From Ensifer adhaerens (GTDB lineage Bacteria > Pseudomonadota > Alphaproteobacteria > Rhizobiales > Rhizobiaceae): a stretch of DNA of 64,000 nt. Each line of letters begins with the position of its first letter. The first letter of the stretch is position 1. The notes beneath the pieces are model-generated. The model was not told where the DNA came from. It saw nothing but the letters and a program-made list of their open reading frames with translations, and searched no databases. Below, piece by piece: positions 36,588 through 45,433 of this stretch. Where the stretch lies: assembly GCF_013283195.1 (NCBI RefSeq), contig NZ_JABEKT010000001.1:1028795-1092794 (forward strand). The letters run 5' to 3'. The translations under genes were made by a program, and so were the position numbers.

Positions 36588-37505
36588 ATGACTTCTATCA
36601 TGACCAACAACGCCGCGATGGCCGCACTCTCCACGCTGCGTTCGATCAATTCCTCGATGGAAACGACGCAGGACCGTATTTCGTCCGGCTTCCGCGTTGG
36701 TAACGCTTCCGACAACGCTGCTTACTGGTCGATCGCAACGACCATGCGTTCGGACAACAAGGCTCTCGGCACCGTTCAGGACGCACTCGGCCTCGGCGCT
36801 GCGAAGACCTCGGTTGCCTACACCGGCATGAAGGCTGCGATCTCCGTCGTTGACGAAATCAAGGCAAAGCTGGTTGCTGCCAGCGAACCGGGCGTTGACA
36901 AGTCCAAGGTCCAGAAGGAAATCACGCAGCTTCAGGAACAGCTGAAGAGCGTCGTCAAGTCCGCCTCGTTCTCCGGCGAAAACTGGCTCTACACTGCTTC
37001 CGGCGCAACGGCTCCGGGCACCAAGTCGATCGTCGGTTCGTTCAACCGCGACGCCAACGGCAATGTCAGCCTGACGACGCTCGACGTCGACACGACCAAG
37101 ACCATGCTGATCGACGAAGCTGCAACGGCAAACGGCCTGCTGACGGCAGAACTCAAGGATGCAGGCGGCACGGCTATCGCTGGCGTCAGCGTTCTGAACC
37201 TCAACATCACTGCTGCCGACACGACCGCGCTGAAGAACTACCTCAGCGGTGTTGACACCGTGCTGAAGAGCATGACCGATGCCGCTTCGGACCTCGGTGC
37301 TATCGACAGCCGCATCGACCTCCAGAAGGACTTCGTCGACAACCTGATGGACTCGATCGAATCGGGCGTCGGCAAGCTGGTTGACGCTGACATGAACGAA
37401 GAGTCGACCCGCCTGAAGGCCCTGCAGACGCAGCAGCAGCTCGGCATCCAGGCCCTGACGATCGCCAACACCAACTCGCAGAACATCCTGTCGCTGTTCA
37501 AGTAA
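36588..37505 (+). CDS. flaB: flagellin (FlaB-type), near copy of flaA
   Basis: This 305-residue filament protein differs from the preceding flagellin at about ten positions (for example Ala9, Ser75, Glu for Asp in LQEQLKS, and the last residue Lys). It starts at ATG 36588 with AAGGGG before it. The identical central 323 bases compared with flaA suggest recent gene conversion. It has its own leader and terminator. Rhizobial filaments are built of several flagellins, so both copies may be used. Confidence 0.95.
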   Translation: MTSIMTNNAAMAALSTLRSINSSMETTQDRISSGFRVGNASDNAAYWSIATTMRSDNKALGTVQDALGLGAAKTSVAYTGMKAAISVVDEIKAKLVAASEPGVDKSKVQKEITQLQEQLKSVVKSASFSGENWLYTASGATAPGTKSIVGSFNRDANGNVSLTTLDVDTTKTMLIDEAATANGLLTAELKDAGGTAIAGVSVLNLNITAADTTALKNYLSGVDTVLKSMTDAASDLGAIDSRIDLQKDFVDNLMDSIESGVGKLVDADMNEESTRLKALQTQQQLGIQALTIANTNSQNILSLFK

Positions 37506-37557
37506 TCAGCGCATCGAGCGTGGGGGCGCATTTGCCCTCATGATCATCCACTCCAGG

Positions 37558-37593
37558 AAACCGCGTCGCCCGAGAGGGCGGCGCGGTTTTTCC
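37558..37593 (+). terminator. rho-independent terminator of flaB
   Basis: AAACCGCGTCGCCC and GGGCGGCGCGGTTT flank a GAGA loop (37572-37575), followed by T residues. The stem is 14 bp with one G-T pair. Confidence 0.9.
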
Positions 37594-37678
37594 GTTTCCG
37601 GTCTGTGGCTTGTTGCCATTAACGCCTGCTTCATATTTCCTTATTTTTGTTCACCTTCGTTACTGACTTATGAATGGC

Positions 37679-37807
37679 GTTAACCGTTTGTTAACCAAAC
37701 AATCGTTACACATTCGTTAAGAGCGAAGGGTCGCCCCCAGGGCAAAACAGGGGCGGTTCGCATGACGCTGGTCCCGTCGCTGCCGGTCATTCACACCGGG
37801 ATGTTCT
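37679..37807 (+). promoter_or_regulatory. third flagellin upstream region and conserved leader
   Basis: Two GTTAACC boxes (37679-37685, 37690-37696) precede the leader at 37760-37807 (GCATGACGCTGGTCC ... TGCCGGTCAT ... CACCGGGATGTTC). It ends about 30 bases before the ATG. The 330-base gap otherwise contains only the flaB terminator. Confidence 0.5.
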
Positions 37808-37835
37808 CAAAAAAATCATTCGGGGCAAGTGACCA

Positions 37836-38804
37836 ATGACCAGCATCATGACCAACACGGCCGCCATGGCCGCACTCCAGACGTTACGCTCGATCAACAC
37901 GAACATGGCCGAAGTGCAGGACAGGATCTCGTCCGGCTACCGGGTGCAGACCGCAGCGGACAATGCCGCCTACTGGTCGATCGCAACCACCATGCGATCC
38001 GACAACGCCGCTCTGTCGACGGTACAGGACGCGCTCGGCCTCGGCGCAGCCAAGGTCGATACCGCCTATGAAGCGATGAAAGCTTCCATCGACATCGTCA
38101 CGGAAATCAAGACGAAACTGGTTGCCGCGCGCGAGCCAGGTGTCGACAAGCTCAAGATCAACAAGGAAATCACCGAGCTGAAGAACCAGCTCATGTCCGC
38201 CGCGCAATCGGCGTCGTTCTCGAGCGAGAACTGGCTCTACAACACCAATACCGCCGCCGTCGGCACAAAGTCGATCGTCGCCTCCTTCAACCGCGACGGA
38301 AACGGCAACGTTTCCATTACGACGCTTGATTTCGACACGGCGCAATCGATGCTGATCGACTCAGGCAGCTCGGCACGCGGCCTGCTGACCAGAGGCTATG
38401 ATGCCGATGCGCTCCTGGGAACGCCGACCGGCACCGCGGCTCCGTACTATCTGATCGTCGCACCGCCCGCAGCTCCTCCGACCGGCACCGAAATCAAGCT
38501 GTCCGCATCCACCACGCCTGCCGACATGGACGCGATGATCCGCGTCGTCGACAAGATCCTCGGACAGTTGACGGACGCCGGCTCGACACTTGGCGCGATT
38601 ACCAAGCGCATCGACATGCAGGAAAGTTTCGTCGCCAACCTGATGGATACGATCGACAAGGGCGTCGGCCGTCTTGTCGATGCCGATATGAATGAGGAAT
38701 CGACGCGGTTGAAGGCGCTGCAGACGCAACAGCAGCTCGGCATTCAGGCGCTCTCGATCGCCAACACCAATTCCGAAAACATCCTGCGTCTCTTCCAGCA
38801 GTAA
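37836..38804 (+). CDS. flaC: flagellin (FlaC/FlaD-type)
   Basis: This 322-residue flagellin is more divergent from the first two. The ends are conserved (MTSIMTNTAAMAALQTLRSI; DADMNEESTRLKALQTQQQL). The central domain carries a Pro/Ala-rich insertion (LIVAPPAAPPTGTEIK) around residue 210 that the other two lack. ATG 37836 follows GGGGCAAG. In related species the third and fourth flagellins are minor filament parts; the letter C is a positional guess. An inverted-repeat terminator follows about 125 bases later. Confidence 0.92.
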   Translation: MTSIMTNTAAMAALQTLRSINTNMAEVQDRISSGYRVQTAADNAAYWSIATTMRSDNAALSTVQDALGLGAAKVDTAYEAMKASIDIVTEIKTKLVAAREPGVDKLKINKEITELKNQLMSAAQSASFSSENWLYNTNTAAVGTKSIVASFNRDGNGNVSITTLDFDTAQSMLIDSGSSARGLLTRGYDADALLGTPTGTAAPYYLIVAPPAAPPTGTEIKLSASTTPADMDAMIRVVDKILGQLTDAGSTLGAITKRIDMQESFVANLMDTIDKGVGRLVDADMNEESTRLKALQTQQQLGIQALSIANTNSENILRLFQQ

Positions 38805-38854
38805 GGTTTTCCAGCCGGTGGCGCTCTGGCCCGCCGGATTGAGATCGCTCGGCC

Positions 38855-38876
38855 GCATCCGCTGAGAAGCGGATGC
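38855..38876 (+). other. hairpin with GNRA loop after the third flagellin
   Basis: GCATCCGCT-GAGA-AGCGGATGC is a perfect 9-bp stem with a GAGA loop 50 bases after the stop. It lacks a T-run and may stabilise the mRNA end. Confidence 0.5.
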
Positions 38877-38928
38877 CGGAACGGGTTGAGTTCTGCCATG
38901 TCGTCGGTCACGGCACCCGGTGGAAACG

Positions 38929-38974
38929 GTTGGACCGCGCTAATTGCCCTGGCGCGGTCCAACACATTCATTTT
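38929..38974 (+). terminator. probable terminator of the third flagellin gene
   Basis: GTTGGACCGCGC (38929-38940) and GCGCGGTCCAAC (38952-38963) form a perfect 12-bp stem, followed by the T-rich ACATTCATTTT. It overlaps the start of the next promoter motif. The rest of the 452-base gap (38805-39256) shows no gene. Confidence 0.6.
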
Positions 38975-38994
38975 CGCACAAGTTTGACCGAATA
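38973..38994 (+). promoter_or_regulatory. class II flagellar promoter motif upstream of the fliH-like-motB operon
   Basis: TTCGCACAAG followed nine bases later by ATA. The first 13 bases, TTCGCACAAGTTT, are identical to the fliF site at 13252. Confidence 0.5.
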
Positions 38995-39256
38995 GCCTTC
39001 CCTCGCAGTCCTGTCGGTTGACTGCCGGCCAATATGAGATTTGCGCCGCCGCCTGCATTGGTCCGCCGCTTGGACGAGAGTTTTCGAGCGCGACCTGTGT
39101 AAGTCCAAGCATGCAGGGTTCGCCGCTATCGGCGACCGGACCCGAGGGAGACATTTCAGCAGTGTCAGCATCATGGGAATTCTGCGCCGTAAGGCGGCGC
39201 CTGTCGGGCAGACGGGGATCGCCGGCTGTCGGTCTGCGCGCATCGAGGTTCCAGCC

Positions 39257-39910
39257 ATGAGCGCGATGCTGTCCCGCTATCTCAAGGATTTCAGCGCGCC
39301 AAAAGTCGAACTGTCGATGATGCCGCCGAAATATTTTCCCGATCTGGATATCGACTACTCCGATAGTGACCGGTCCGCGCCGCGGTCGATCGCCCCTCAG
39401 ATCGATGTCGATGCCGAGCGTCGTGAAGCATTCGAGCAGGGCCGCGCGGAAGCGCAGGCAGAGCTTGCCTTTGAACACGCCAACCAGATTGCCGACCTCC
39501 AGGCCGCCCACGCAGCCGAAATCGAAGCCCTGACCAAGCGCTTCGAGGATGAGGCGGCAAGCCGCGTTGCCGAACGATTCAACGAGATGACGGACCAACT
39601 TGCCGTTTCGCTGGGTGACCAGACCGCCCGTGTGCTTGCTCCCGTCATGGAGGATGCGCTCTTGCAGCGGGCCGTTGCCGATATGGCCCAGATGATCCGG
39701 CAGGGGATCGTCGCCGGCGAAGGGTGTGCGATCACCATCAAGGGGCCGCTTCCCCTGTTCGAAGCGTTGAAGAGCAGCCTCGGCGACGACATGCCGGTGT
39801 TCCGCCACATTGAAACAATGGACGTCGATCTCGCCATCGAAATGGATGGCACGATCCTCGTCACCAGAATGGCGGCTTGGGCCGACACTGTCCGGAAGGT
39901 TCTCGCATGA
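39257..39910 (+). CDS. FliH-like protein upstream of motB
   Basis: This 217-residue cytoplasmic protein has a charged coiled coil (about 55-125, rich in A, E, R and [21 protein letters not shown]). Its C-terminal domain ends with [20 protein letters not shown], a pattern like the end of FliH/SctL stator proteins that regulate FliI. ATG 39257 is used because GAGG lies eight bases before it; ATG 39173 would add 28 residues without a binding site. S. meliloti has a hypothetical gene here. No other fliH candidate exists in the window, which supports the idea. The naming remains inference. Confidence 0.65.
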   Translation: MSAMLSRYLKDFSAPKVELSMMPPKYFPDLDIDYSDSDRSAPRSIAPQIDVDAERREAFEQGRAEAQAELAFEHANQIADLQAAHAAEIEALTKRFEDEAASRVAERFNEMTDQLAVSLGDQTARVLAPVMEDALLQRAVADMAQMIRQGIVAGEGCAITIKGPLPLFEALKSSLGDDMPVFRHIETMDVDLAIEMDGTILVTRMAAWADTVRKVLA

Positions 39911-41121
39911 GCGACGAAAGCCACCACAACGGCAAGAACGAAATCATCATCGTCAAGCGCGTGAGCGGCCATCATGACGGCCATCACGGCGGAGCGTGGA
40001 AGATCGCCTACGCCGACTTCATGACCGCGATGATGGCTTTCTTCCTCGTCATGTGGCTGATCAATGCTGCCAATGAAGAGACCAAGGCGGCGATCGCCTC
40101 CTATTTCAACCCGGTTCAGTTGACCGACCAGAAGCCCGCCGAACGTGGCCTCAAGGACCCCGCCAAGGATGCGCAGGGTGAAGAGACGCAACAACGATCG
40201 AAGGTGGACGGCGAGCAGGAAAAGTCCGGTGGCTCTGCCAAGACCGGCGACCAGCTGACGGCGACCTCGGGCGAGGAAACGAAATATTCCGACGCCGACT
40301 TTTTCGAAAATCCCTATTCCGTGCTTTCCGAGATCGCACAGGAAGTGGGACAGCAGGCAAACATCAGCGTCAAGGGTGACGGCGGCGCGGCGCAATCCGG
40401 GCCATCGACCGGTGCGGAGGGCGGCGAAGCCTATCGCGACCCGTTCGACCCGGATTTCTGGACCAAGCAGGTCGAAGTCAAGGATGCCGGCAACACGGCC
40501 GAGACAGATGTAGCCCTAGCGTCCAAGTCGGCCATGGAAAGCGGCGCAGCGCCGCTGCAGAATACCGCGGAAGACCAGAAGACCAAGGATGGCGCGAAGC
40601 CTGCCGATGCCGGCAAGAGCGATGCCGAAAAGGCCGAGCTGCTGAAGCAGGATGCCGCGGCGCAAGCGGAAGCGCTGAAAGCCGAGATCACCAAGGAGCT
40701 CGGCGGCGATGCCGGCAAACTGGCGGAAGGCCTCGTCGTGACGCCGGCAGAGGGCGGCCTGCTGGTGACGATCAGCGAGCAGACGGATTCCCAGATGTTT
40801 GCCGTCGGTTCGGCCGTGCCGCAGAAGGAACTGGTCATGGCGATGGAAAAGATCGGCAGGCTGTTGTCTGAGCGCCAGGGCGCCGTTGCCATCCGTGGCC
40901 ACACCGACGGTCGGCCGTTCAAGGATGGCACCTATGACAACTGGCGCCTTTCGGCAGCGCGAGCCCAGAGCGCCTACTACATGCTCGTTCGCGGGGGTCT
41001 GAAGGAAGATCGCGTCAGCCAGATCACCGGCTTTGCCGACAGACGGCTGCAGATCCCTGGCGATCCCTACGCGCCCGGCAACCGCCGTATCGAAATCCTG
41101 CTGCAGTCGGCAAAGGGCTAG
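39907..41121 (+). CDS. motB: flagellar stator protein MotB
   Basis: This 404-residue stator subunit has one membrane span near residues 35-60 with the proton-carrying Asp in [20 protein letters not shown] long low-complexity Lys/Asp/Ala linker (about 70-275) precedes the OmpA-type peptidoglycan-binding domain ([35 protein letters not shown]). The N-terminus is His-rich ([10 protein letters not shown]). The start overlaps the preceding stop (ATGA). In rhizobia the linker is longer than in E. coli and MotC is thought to contact MotB. Confidence 0.95.
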   Translation: MSDESHHNGKNEIIIVKRVSGHHDGHHGGAWKIAYADFMTAMMAFFLVMWLINAANEETKAAIASYFNPVQLTDQKPAERGLKDPAKDAQGEETQQRSKVDGEQEKSGGSAKTGDQLTATSGEETKYSDADFFENPYSVLSEIAQEVGQQANISVKGDGGAAQSGPSTGAEGGEAYRDPFDPDFWTKQVEVKDAGNTAETDVALASKSAMESGAAPLQNTAEDQKTKDGAKPADAGKSDAEKAELLKQDAAAQAEALKAEITKELGGDAGKLAEGLVVTPAEGGLLVTISEQTDSQMFAVGSAVPQKELVMAMEKIGRLLSERQGAVAIRGHTDGRPFKDGTYDNWRLSAARAQSAYYMLVRGGLKEDRVSQITGFADRRLQIPGDPYAPGNRRIEILLQSAKG

Positions 41122-41126
41122 GACCG

Positions 41127-42437
41127 ATGCTGCGACGCCTGAGATCCGCCTTGATGATGTCGGTCCTTGCCATCCCGCTTTCGGCGGGAATGGCCGGTGC
41201 CAACGATCTCGAGGAGCTTGCACCGTTCAAGATGATCCGATCGCTGCAGTATGTGCAGGATTCGGTGGTGCTCGGCGATCATTCGGCCATCGAGATGCAG
41301 CGCTTCATGCTGGGGGCGATCGACAAGCGGCTGAGGGCCGCAGACGCATCCGTGTTCCGCGATCCGCGCAACGTCGATGCCGCACTTGTCTACGCCATGA
41401 GCGGCGGCAATCCGGAGACGCTCAACTATCTCGCCGACCACGATGTCGACGGCAATTTCGATTCGCGCGTTACCGATGCGCTGCGCCAGTATCTCGGCGG
41501 CAAGGGCGGCCTGATCGTCGAGAGCCTGTCGAAGGCGGCGCCCGAGTACCGCAACTCCCGTGTGGGTCCCTACCTGTTTCTGATCCTGGGCAATGCCGCC
41601 TCACAGCAGGATCCGGTTGGGGCGATGAAATTCTACGACTGGGCGCGATTGATGGCTCCGGGCACGATCATCGAAGAGGCGGCGCTTCGCCGCTCCGTCT
41701 ACCTCGCGGTGCAAGCGAACTTGCCGGAGAAGGGCTTCCGCTACGCGCTGAACTACGCCCGCCGCTTCCTGACGTCGCCCTATGCGAGCCAATTCGCCGA
41801 TGTCTTCGTCGAGCTGGCCGTGGGGCATTTCGAAGAAGGCGCGCATGAGCGGATTTCCGAAATCCTGACTTTCATGGACGCGCCGCGCCAGCGGGAGGTC
41901 TATCTGCGCGTCGCGCGTCGCGCCGCCATCAGCGGCAAGCAGACCCTGGCGAAGCTTGCATCCGAGCGAGCCGAACAGCTTGCAGCCGATGGCGCCTCCG
42001 AGCCGCGCGTGCTTGCCAATTTTTATGCTGGGCTGGCGGCGGTACCGTCGTCCGACGTGTTTGCCGCGACCCAGAGCATCGCCGCGATCCCGGACGCGGA
42101 ACTCTCACCGCGCGACCGCGCCCTGCGCGATGCCGCCAAGGCGGTTGCAGATGCGGTCGTCAGACCACCGGACGATGAAAGCCTCACGCAAGCGTTCTCC
42201 GCTAGACCGGTTGTACCAGCCACGCCGAACGAAGATGTCGAAGGCGCGGAAACGGGAAGCGGCATGAGCCCGTTCGGGAAACCGACGGCGCAGGCCAGCG
42301 CCCCGACAGCGGAAGAGACGACACAGGTCAGCGCCGACGCTGCCGCCGCCTCCGACCCCGCCCACGATGGTTTCGTGGCGAAGGGCCGGTCAAAGGTCGA
42401 CGAGATCGATGCGCTGCTTAGGGGGGAAGGCAAATGA
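41127..42437 (+). CDS. motC: periplasmic motor protein MotC
   Basis: This 436-residue secreted protein has a signal peptide ending at SAGMAGA (about residue 26). The mature protein is mainly helical (VGPYLFLILGNAASQQDPVG, REVYLRVARRAAISGKQTLA), ending in an Ala/Pro/Thr-rich tail. In S. meliloti MotC is essential for rotation, binds the periplasmic part of MotB, and is stabilised by MotE (encoded at 30202 here). It lies five bases after motB and overlaps fliK by four bases. Confidence 0.92.
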   Translation: MLRRLRSALMMSVLAIPLSAGMAGANDLEELAPFKMIRSLQYVQDSVVLGDHSAIEMQRFMLGAIDKRLRAADASVFRDPRNVDAALVYAMSGGNPETLNYLADHDVDGNFDSRVTDALRQYLGGKGGLIVESLSKAAPEYRNSRVGPYLFLILGNAASQQDPVGAMKFYDWARLMAPGTIIEEAALRRSVYLAVQANLPEKGFRYALNYARRFLTSPYASQFADVFVELAVGHFEEGAHERISEILTFMDAPRQREVYLRVARRAAISGKQTLAKLASERAEQLAADGASEPRVLANFYAGLAAVPSSDVFAATQSIAAIPDAELSPRDRALRDAAKAVADAVVRPPDDESLTQAFSARPVVPATPNEDVEGAETGSGMSPFGKPTAQASAPTAEETTQVSADAAAASDPAHDGFVAKGRSKVDEIDALLRGEGK

Positions 42438-43891
42438 GAGCTCTGGATGAAAGCCTGCGCGCACCGCCTCAAACGCCGACGGGCAAGGCGGGCGCCCGCG
42501 CGGGTGGCAAGGACCAGGCCCCAGGTGCCTTCGAGGATGCCGTCGCAACCGCCGGGCGCCAGAAGGCGAACGGGCAGGGCGCACAGGGTTCGATCGCGGG
42601 AGCCGGCGATGCCGCAGAGGGCGACAATTCGGGAGCTGCGGCTTTGATCGGTAACGGTGGCATCAAGGGCGGTGACGCTCAGATCTCGATCTCCAAGCCG
42701 ACGCACAGGGCGCCCGGGGATCTCGAAGATCCGTCGCCCGAGAATCAGAATGGTCAGAACGAACGCTTCTCGCTCGCTGCGCGTGACAAGGACGCCAAAC
42801 GTCTTGCTGCCGCCAGGGCAACGCTGGCGCGCGAGAATGCGGGCGCGTCCGACCCGGCCGGCAACACGGACGACGTGGCTGCGCACTTAGCTTCGCTGTC
42901 GCACGGACTTGGCAAAGCCCAGGCCGGCGGCACTCAAGGCGTCGAAGGCAGCGGCGAGGCGACTGACGGGCAGGCGGCTTCCGATGCCAAACAATCGCCG
43001 AACGCCAGCGTGGACGATCTGCTGACGTTGCTCGGCGGCAGCGCGATGCCGTCGGCGCGCGCGGATGCGCAGGGCGGTGCAGCCGGAACGGCCGGCGTCC
43101 ATGCGCTCGGCGACGGCAAGGCCAAGGGCACAGCGATGGCCGATGTGCATGGTACGAACGGCGAAGGCGGCGAAGGCGAACAGGGCACGGACAGGCTGTT
43201 TCGCTTTGCCCGCGCCGATGGCAAGGGCCAGGAGATCTCGATGAGCATATCGAGGGACGGTGAACGCGCGACGGTCGACGCGGCGCGGTCGTCGGCCAAG
43301 GCCGAAAACGTCACCGTGCTCGAGGCACGCCGGTATCTCGGCATTTCGATGAACACGAACTCCAGCAATGTCACCAGCGCGATCGCCGGAGACACAGGTT
43401 TTGCCCAGTCGTTGCAGCCCAGTGCGGCCCTTGGCCAGCCGGGCGCATGGACCCAGGCAGGCAAGACCTTGAACACGCTCAAGATCCAGATGCATCCGAT
43501 CGAGCTCGGCCTTGTTACCGCGACGTTGCGGTTGAAGGACGACGAGCTGCAGGTGGAGCTGAAGGTCGAAAACGCCGACGCTTTCCGCCAGTTGCGCGAC
43601 GACCAGAGCGAAATGGTCAAGGCACTGCGGGCCCAGGGCTTCGCAGTCGATCAGATCAACGTCGTGTTCAATTCGGGCGGCGATGCCTCTGCAGGCGGCG
43701 GCAGTTCGCAGCAGCAGGCTCAGGCGGGCCAGCAGGGCCGCGAGCGCGCCGAGGACGGTGGCGGCCAGGGACGGCAGCGACAGGATGGCGACAGCCAGGC
43801 TTCAATGGCGGAAAGGCGAGTTGGCAATGGCGGTACGGATGATGCGGTTGCCGGCACTGAGCGTTCTCGCACTGGTCACGTCTACATGTAG
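42434..43891 (+). CDS. fliK: hook-length control protein FliK (formerly MotD)
   Basis: This 485-residue protein has a long, poorly ordered N-terminal part rich in Gly, Ala, Asp and Gln and a compact C-terminal FliK domain (about 345-410: LNTLKIQMHPIELGLVTATL, RLKDDELQVELKVEN). A Gln/Gly-rich tail follows. In S. meliloti the gene was first called motD and later recognised as fliK. It measures hook length and triggers the FlhB switch. The start overlaps motC by four bases, and the 3' end overlaps the next gene by about 65 bases. Confidence 0.9.
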   Translation: MRALDESLRAPPQTPTGKAGARAGGKDQAPGAFEDAVATAGRQKANGQGAQGSIAGAGDAAEGDNSGAAALIGNGGIKGGDAQISISKPTHRAPGDLEDPSPENQNGQNERFSLAARDKDAKRLAAARATLARENAGASDPAGNTDDVAAHLASLSHGLGKAQAGGTQGVEGSGEATDGQAASDAKQSPNASVDDLLTLLGGSAMPSARADAQGGAAGTAGVHALGDGKAKGTAMADVHGTNGEGGEGEQGTDRLFRFARADGKGQEISMSISRDGERATVDAARSSAKAENVTVLEARRYLGISMNTNSSNVTSAIAGDTGFAQSLQPSAALGQPGAWTQAGKTLNTLKIQMHPIELGLVTATLRLKDDELQVELKVENADAFRQLRDDQSEMVKALRAQGFAVDQINVVFNSGGDASAGGGSSQQQAQAGQQGRERAEDGGGQGRQRQDGDSQASMAERRVGNGGTDDAVAGTERSRTGHVYM

Positions 43892-44399
43892 CGCATTCGC
43901 CAGTGCTGACTCCGGCATCTGCGAGCGCGAAATCATCTCGGCAGCGTCGAAATACGGCGTCCCCGCAGGCATTCTCTATTCCGTCGGGCTGACGGAGACG
44001 GGCCGCAAGGGATCGCTGCAGCCATACGCGATGAACATCGAGGGTAAGGCCTACTTCGGCAACAGCACCCAGGACGTCCTGGTCCGCTTTGCCAACGCCC
44101 AGGCGCAGGGTGCCAAGCTCATCGATCTCGGTTGTATGCAGATCAATTACTACTTCCATGGCGATCAGTTCGCATCGCCGACGGAGATGCTTGACCCGCG
44201 CAAGAATGTCGAATATGCCGCGCGCTTCCTGTCCAACCTCCGCGCGAAGCACGAGAGCTGGACCATGGCCGTTGCGCGCTATCACGCCGGCCCGAACAAC
44301 GACCCGGCGCAGAAGAAATATGTCTGCCGGGTGATCGCGAATCTGGTCGCGACGGGCTACGGCAAGTGGACGCCGAACGCCACGCAGTTCTGCCAATAA
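43827..44399 (+). CDS. lytic transglycosylase of the motility cluster
   Basis: This 190-residue exported protein has a signal peptide (MRLPALSVLALVTSTCSAFA) and an SLT-like lysozyme fold. Catalytic Glu is probably in SVGLTETGRKGSL. Other family blocks are GCMQINYYFHGDQF and VEYAARFLSNLRAKHESWTM. ATG 43827 lies inside the end of fliK, after AAAGGCGAG. Such an enzyme would cut peptidoglycan to let the rod through; enteric bacteria fuse that activity to FlgJ, whereas the FlgJ here (54144) lacks it. S. meliloti has an orthologous gene between fliK and rem. Confidence 0.85.
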   Translation: MAVRMMRLPALSVLALVTSTCSAFASADSGICEREIISAASKYGVPAGILYSVGLTETGRKGSLQPYAMNIEGKAYFGNSTQDVLVRFANAQAQGAKLIDLGCMQINYYFHGDQFASPTEMLDPRKNVEYAARFLSNLRAKHESWTMAVARYHAGPNNDPAQKKYVCRVIANLVATGYGKWTPNATQFCQ

Positions 44400-44669
44400 A
44401 CAACCATTGAGTGCTTGATCGCGAGCCTTGCCGCATTGTGGCGACAATGCGCGGAGAATGTGACGGCAAGTGGTTTTGTCGCGGACCGTTAACTTTTCCA
44501 CATTATTTTAGTGTGATCATTAACGTCAAGCCACTAGATGTAGATCAAATCGGTGCGACATGGTTAATCAATTATTAATTCCACCCATTAACTTCCTCTA
44601 GTTGTTCATGAATCCCTCGATTCGTACCTCTCAATCAGTGCGGTGCCATACTGATTCGGAGGCGGACGA
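44400..44669 (+). promoter_or_regulatory. upstream region of rem
   Basis: This is a 270-base AT-rich gap. A 7-bp hairpin (GCATTGT-GGCG-ACAATGC, 44433-44450) lies soon after the transglycosylase stop and may end that transcript. Further on are several TTAA-rich stretches (CATTAACGTC, GGTTAATC, CATTAACTTCC). The TTCGCRCAAG motif is absent, as expected if rem is driven by VisN/VisR rather than by Rem. Confidence 0.45.
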
Positions 44670-45341
44670 ATGATCGTAGTGGTTGATGATAGAGAACTCG
44701 TGAAGGACGGCTATACGTCGCTTTTCGGGCGTGAAGGAATTCCCTCGACGGGCTTCGATCCCAAGGAGTTCGGTGAGTGGGTGAATGCGGCGGCGGATTC
44801 GGATATCGATGCGGTCGAAGCGTTTCTGATCGGTCAGGGTGACAGCACCTTTGCCTTGCCGCGCGCGATCCGCGACCGGTCGATGGCGCCCGTCATCGCC
44901 GTCAGCGATACGCCCTCGCTCGAAAACACGCTGGCGTTGTTTGACTGCGGCGTCGACGACGTCGTTCGCAAGCCCGTCCATCCCCGCGAAATCCTGGCCC
45001 GGGTGGCGGCGATCCGCCGGCGTCTGAAGGCCATCAACAACTACACCGATATCGGTCCGATCCGCGTCTTTGCGGATGGCCGCGATCCGGAGATCAACGG
45101 CGACGTGTTCGCATTGCCGCGCCGCGAGCGCCGCATTCTCGAATACCTGGTCTCGAACCGCGGTCGCCGCGTCTCCAAGTCTCAGATTTTCAACGCGATT
45201 TACGGCATCTTCGATGAAGACGTCGAGGAGAACGTCGTCGAGAGCCACATCAGCAAGCTGCGCAAGAAACTGCGCAAGAAGCTCGGCTTCGACCCGATCG
45301 ATTCCAAGCGTTTCCTTGGCTACTGCATCGACTGGAACTAA
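44670..45341 (+). CDS. rem: flagellar class II activator Rem (orphan OmpR-type regulator)
   Basis: This 223-residue regulator has a degenerate N-terminal receiver and an OmpR/PhoB winged-helix C-terminal domain ([36 protein letters not shown]). Asp5-6 is present (VVVDDRELV), but the region where the phospho-acceptor Asp is expected ([11 protein letters not shown]) lacks a clear match, so it is probably active without phosphorylation. In S. meliloti Rem, also 223 residues, is induced by VisN/VisR during exponential growth and activates the class II genes. No partner kinase is encoded nearby. Confidence 0.94.
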   Translation: MIVVVDDRELVKDGYTSLFGREGIPSTGFDPKEFGEWVNAAADSDIDAVEAFLIGQGDSTFALPRAIRDRSMAPVIAVSDTPSLENTLALFDCGVDDVVRKPVHPREILARVAAIRRRLKAINNYTDIGPIRVFADGRDPEINGDVFALPRRERRILEYLVSNRGRRVSKSQIFNAIYGIFDEDVEENVVESHISKLRKKLRKKLGFDPIDSKRFLGYCIDWN

Positions 45342-45379
45342 GGCGCGCTCAAGCGGTCGAATGCGGCACCTAAGACAGG

Positions 45380-45401
45380 TTCACGCAAGGCCCGCTTCCT
45401 A
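45380..45401 (+). promoter_or_regulatory. class II flagellar promoter motif upstream of flgE
   Basis: TTCACGCAAG followed nine bases later by CTA, 33 bases before the flgE start. It closely matches the flgB site, and the short distance to ATG suggests the site is close to the transcription start. Confidence 0.5.
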
Positions 45402-45433
45402 GTGTCGCTGCAACGTGGAAATGAGGATCCGAT

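Noticed and set aside
36367-37593. Flagellin-flanking palindromes as possible recombination sites for phase variation
   Set aside because: They are ordinary GC stems followed by T-runs placed after stop codons, so terminators explain them better, and the genes share one orientation.
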